From NCBI GenBank assembly GCA_035581425.1, contig DATJVP010000080.1, positions 1 through 32,896 on the forward strand: a stretch of 32,896 nt of DNA, read 5' to 3'. Below the pieces are notes generated by a model. It searched no databases, had not been told where the DNA came from, and saw only the letters and a program-made list of their open reading frames with translations. Shown piece after piece: positions 31,404 to 32,896 of the stretch; the first letter of the stretch is position 1; every line of letters starts with the position of its first letter. Made by a program: the position numbers and the translations under genes. This DNA is from DASZHJ01 sp035581425. GTDB taxonomy: Bacteria > Pseudomonadota > Alphaproteobacteria > ATCC43930 > CGMCC-115725.

Positions 31404-32887
31404 GACGCGATGGGATCGAGAGGGTGGATAGGGCGCCGCACCTTCGTGAAGAGTTCGGGCGTGTAGATCTCCGAGCAGAGCGAGCCCGTGTCCACCAACA
31501 CCACCTCGCGCGCGATCGGCTCGAAAGCCGCGCGGAAGTGGTGCATCGATTTCACCGCAAGGGTCCTATAGCGCGTGGGATCGATGCCGAGCGAGGTGAA
31601 CTGTGCGAGGTCGTTCGCCTGGCCGTTGTTGGTGATGAGCACGATGTCGATGCCGCCGACGCGGAACACCATAGAAAGCCCGTAGTCGCGGGCGACACCG
31701 CCGCCCATCGGACCCCAGGCGATGAACTTGCCGTTCGTGAGACACGTCACCTCGCCCTCGAGCGTCAGCGGGCCGCCGCCCATGCTGGGATCGGTCTTGC
31801 CGCCGAGCGTCAGCGTAGTGCGCGCGCCGATCCCGGCCTTTATACCGGCGCGCACCGCCTCGGGATCGCAGATCGCATGGAAGGCGACGCTCGAAAGCTC
31901 CGCCTCCACCATCGCCTTCAGGAGCGCTGTCGCATCGCCGTAGCCTCCGCCACCGGGATTGTCGGTGTAGTCCGCGATCACCAGCGGCTTCTCGCCCGGC
32001 TTTCCCTTGCGCGCGCGCTCGATCACCTCGGGGATCGGCAGCAGCTTTGCCGAATTCTCCTCGCGCGTCTCCCATGCAAAATCCATGAGCGCCTCGGCAA
32101 TCTGCTGCCCCTTGGGATTGGCGCCATCGGTGGTGACCGTCGCGGTGGGGCCGACGTCGTGGATGTCGGCGCGGGTGAATCCCGCGCAGAGGCTCACGAC
32201 GAGCGCATCGCCGCGCTCCTCGGCGGCCTCCGCGCGTCGCAGCGCCTCCACCATCGGCCCGCTCTGCGTGCGTCCGTGGTTGAGGCCGTAGATGGTGGGC
32301 CTGCGCGCGAGGACGGTCTTGGGCTTGATCTCCCCGCGCATCGCGCGCTCGAGGAGCTTCGCCCCTTGCCACGCGCGCTCGTACTGGTCGATGTGCGGAT
32401 AGGTGCGAAACGCGATGAGGCAGTCGGCGTAATCCGCCATCGCCTGGCTCACATTGGCGTGGAGGTCGAGCGTCACGATCACCGGCTTATCCTTGCCGAT
32501 CACCTCGCGCAATCGCCGCAACAGCTCGCCCTCGCCGTCTTCATAGTCCTGCACCACCATGGCGCCGTGGAGGTGCAGGAGCGCGCCGTCGATCGGCCCC
32601 TGCCGCCGGGCCCCGTCGAGCAGGAGCCGGCAGAGCTCCTCGAAGGCCTCGCGCGTCACGATGCCCGAGGGATTTGCGCTGGCGGAAATGGGATGGATCA
32701 GCGTCCAGCCATATTCGTCCGCGGCCTCGAAAGTGGCACCCAGCGCCGAGCGCGTGCCGCGATAGGCTCCGGGTATCTCGTTCTCGAGATGGAAGTCGCG
32801 GCGGCGAAAGGCCGCCATATCCGTGAGCTGGCGGCTGAAGGTGTTGGTCTCGTGCAGGATGCGACCGGCTAGGACGCGCTTCGACAT
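31400..32887 (-). CDS. M81 family metallopeptidase (MlrC-like)
   Basis: A 495-residue cytoplasmic enzyme of normal length for the MlrC family. The conserved blocks are HETNTF (12–17), LHLHGAM (H105, H107), LDLHANVS (D141, H143), RTYPHID (H165), DNPGGGGYGDAT and the C-terminal MHHFRAAFEPIA. The His and Asp residues form the expected zinc site. MlrC degrades linearised microcystin-derived peptides in sphingomonads, but most M81 proteins sit near peptide or amino-acid importers and have unknown substrates, so a role on a small peptide or amide is all that can be said. ATG 32887 opens close to the right edge of the window, so its promoter is partly outside. Confidence 0.92.
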   Translation of the reverse strand: MSKRVLAGRILHETNTFSRQLTDMAAFRRRDFHLENEIPGAYRGTRSALGATFEAADEYGWTLIHPISASANPSGIVTREAFEELCRLLLDGARRQGPIDGALLHLHGAMVVQDYEDGEGELLRRLREVIGKDKPVIVTLDLHANVSQAMADYADCLIAFRTYPHIDQYERAWQGAKLLERAMRGEIKPKTVLARRPTIYGLNHGRTQSGPMVEALRRAEAAEERGDALVVSLCAGFTRADIHDVGPTATVTTDGANPKGQQIAEALMDFAWETREENSAKLLPIPEVIERARKGKPGEKPLVIADYTDNPGGGGYGDATALLKAMVEAELSSVAFHAICDPEAVRAGIKAGIGARTTLTLGGKTDPSMGGGPLTLEGEVTCLTNGKFIAWGPMGGGVARDYGLSMVFRVGGIDIVLITNNGQANDLAQFTSLGIDPTRYRTLAVKSMHHFRAAFEPIAREVVLVDTGSLCSEIYTPELFTKVRRPIHPLDPIAS

Positions 32888-32896
32888 GGGTCTTAC

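Noticed and set aside
30686..32872. A 728-codon open frame on the plus strand.
   Set aside because: It overlaps TauE/SafE in another frame and is antisense to the M81 gene. It has no recognisable motif and His/Arg-rich composition typical of antisense translation.
1..32896. tRNA, rRNA, CRISPR arrays, transposases, integrases and attachment-site repeats.
   Set aside because: None could be recognised; the only scars are the pseudogene at 5986–6302 and mild composition change at 21677–23773.

Overview
This window looks like chromosomal DNA of a high-GC alphaproteobacterium, probably a metabolically versatile soil or water organism. The basis is a visibly GC-rich third codon position, yeaH–spoVR gene order, HrpB, and a dense set of importers and amidohydrolase, CoA-transferase and lyase genes. 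No RNA gene, insertion sequence, CRISPR array or phage gene was recognised. The genus cannot be named from what is visible.

Layout. (1) Bases 1–1961 (+): the 3' end of yeaH and a complete spoVR. (2) 1965–5976 (–): a tight five-gene unit of TetR regulator, class I/II aminotransferase, amino-acid binding protein and two permeases, with no ATPase gene. (3) 5986–6302 (–): a decayed, apparently chimeric remnant, PIG-L (GalB-like) fused to a probable GalC/LigK C-terminus; then a 49-residue membrane miniprotein (6382–6531). (4) 6620–9106 (+): HrpB helicase. (5) 9103–12445 (–): an N-acyl-D-amino-acid deacylase-like enzyme, a small secreted Lys/Ala-rich protein and an MFS transporter. (6) 12597–18924 (+): a probable catabolic operon of CodA-like amidohydrolase, DHA2-type MFS transporter, CaiB/BaiF CoA-transferase, CitE-like lyase and PrpD. 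(7) 18950–21470 (–): a benzoylformate-decarboxylase-like ThDP enzyme followed by an alpha/beta hydrolase. (8) 21677–23773 (+): a large secreted seven-motif beta-propeller protein. (9) 23895–27220 (–): livHMGF. (10) 27356–31403 (+): a cytoplasmic LVIVD propeller, the Liv-type binding protein, a shikimate dehydrogenase and a TauE/SafE permease. (11) 31400–32887 (–): an M81/MlrC-like metallopeptidase.

How the genes fit together. Most of the window is import and breakdown of small organic acids and amides. The 12.6–18.9 kb operon has the parts to import a compound, open or deaminate it, activate a carboxylate with CoA, cleave a hydroxyacyl-CoA and process a citrate-like tricarboxylate; its substrate is unknown. 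The CodA-like enzyme and the D-aminoacylase-like enzyme both keep the fold signature of their families but seem to have lost textbook active-site residues. The Liv genes are split: channel and ATPase genes on one strand, binding protein on the other behind an unusual His-patterned propeller, with aroE overlapping the binding-protein gene. That points to a shikimate- or quinate-like or other non-amino-acid ligand, which is inference. The galB/galC scar suggests the lineage once had a protocatechuate/gallate 4,5-cleavage segment.
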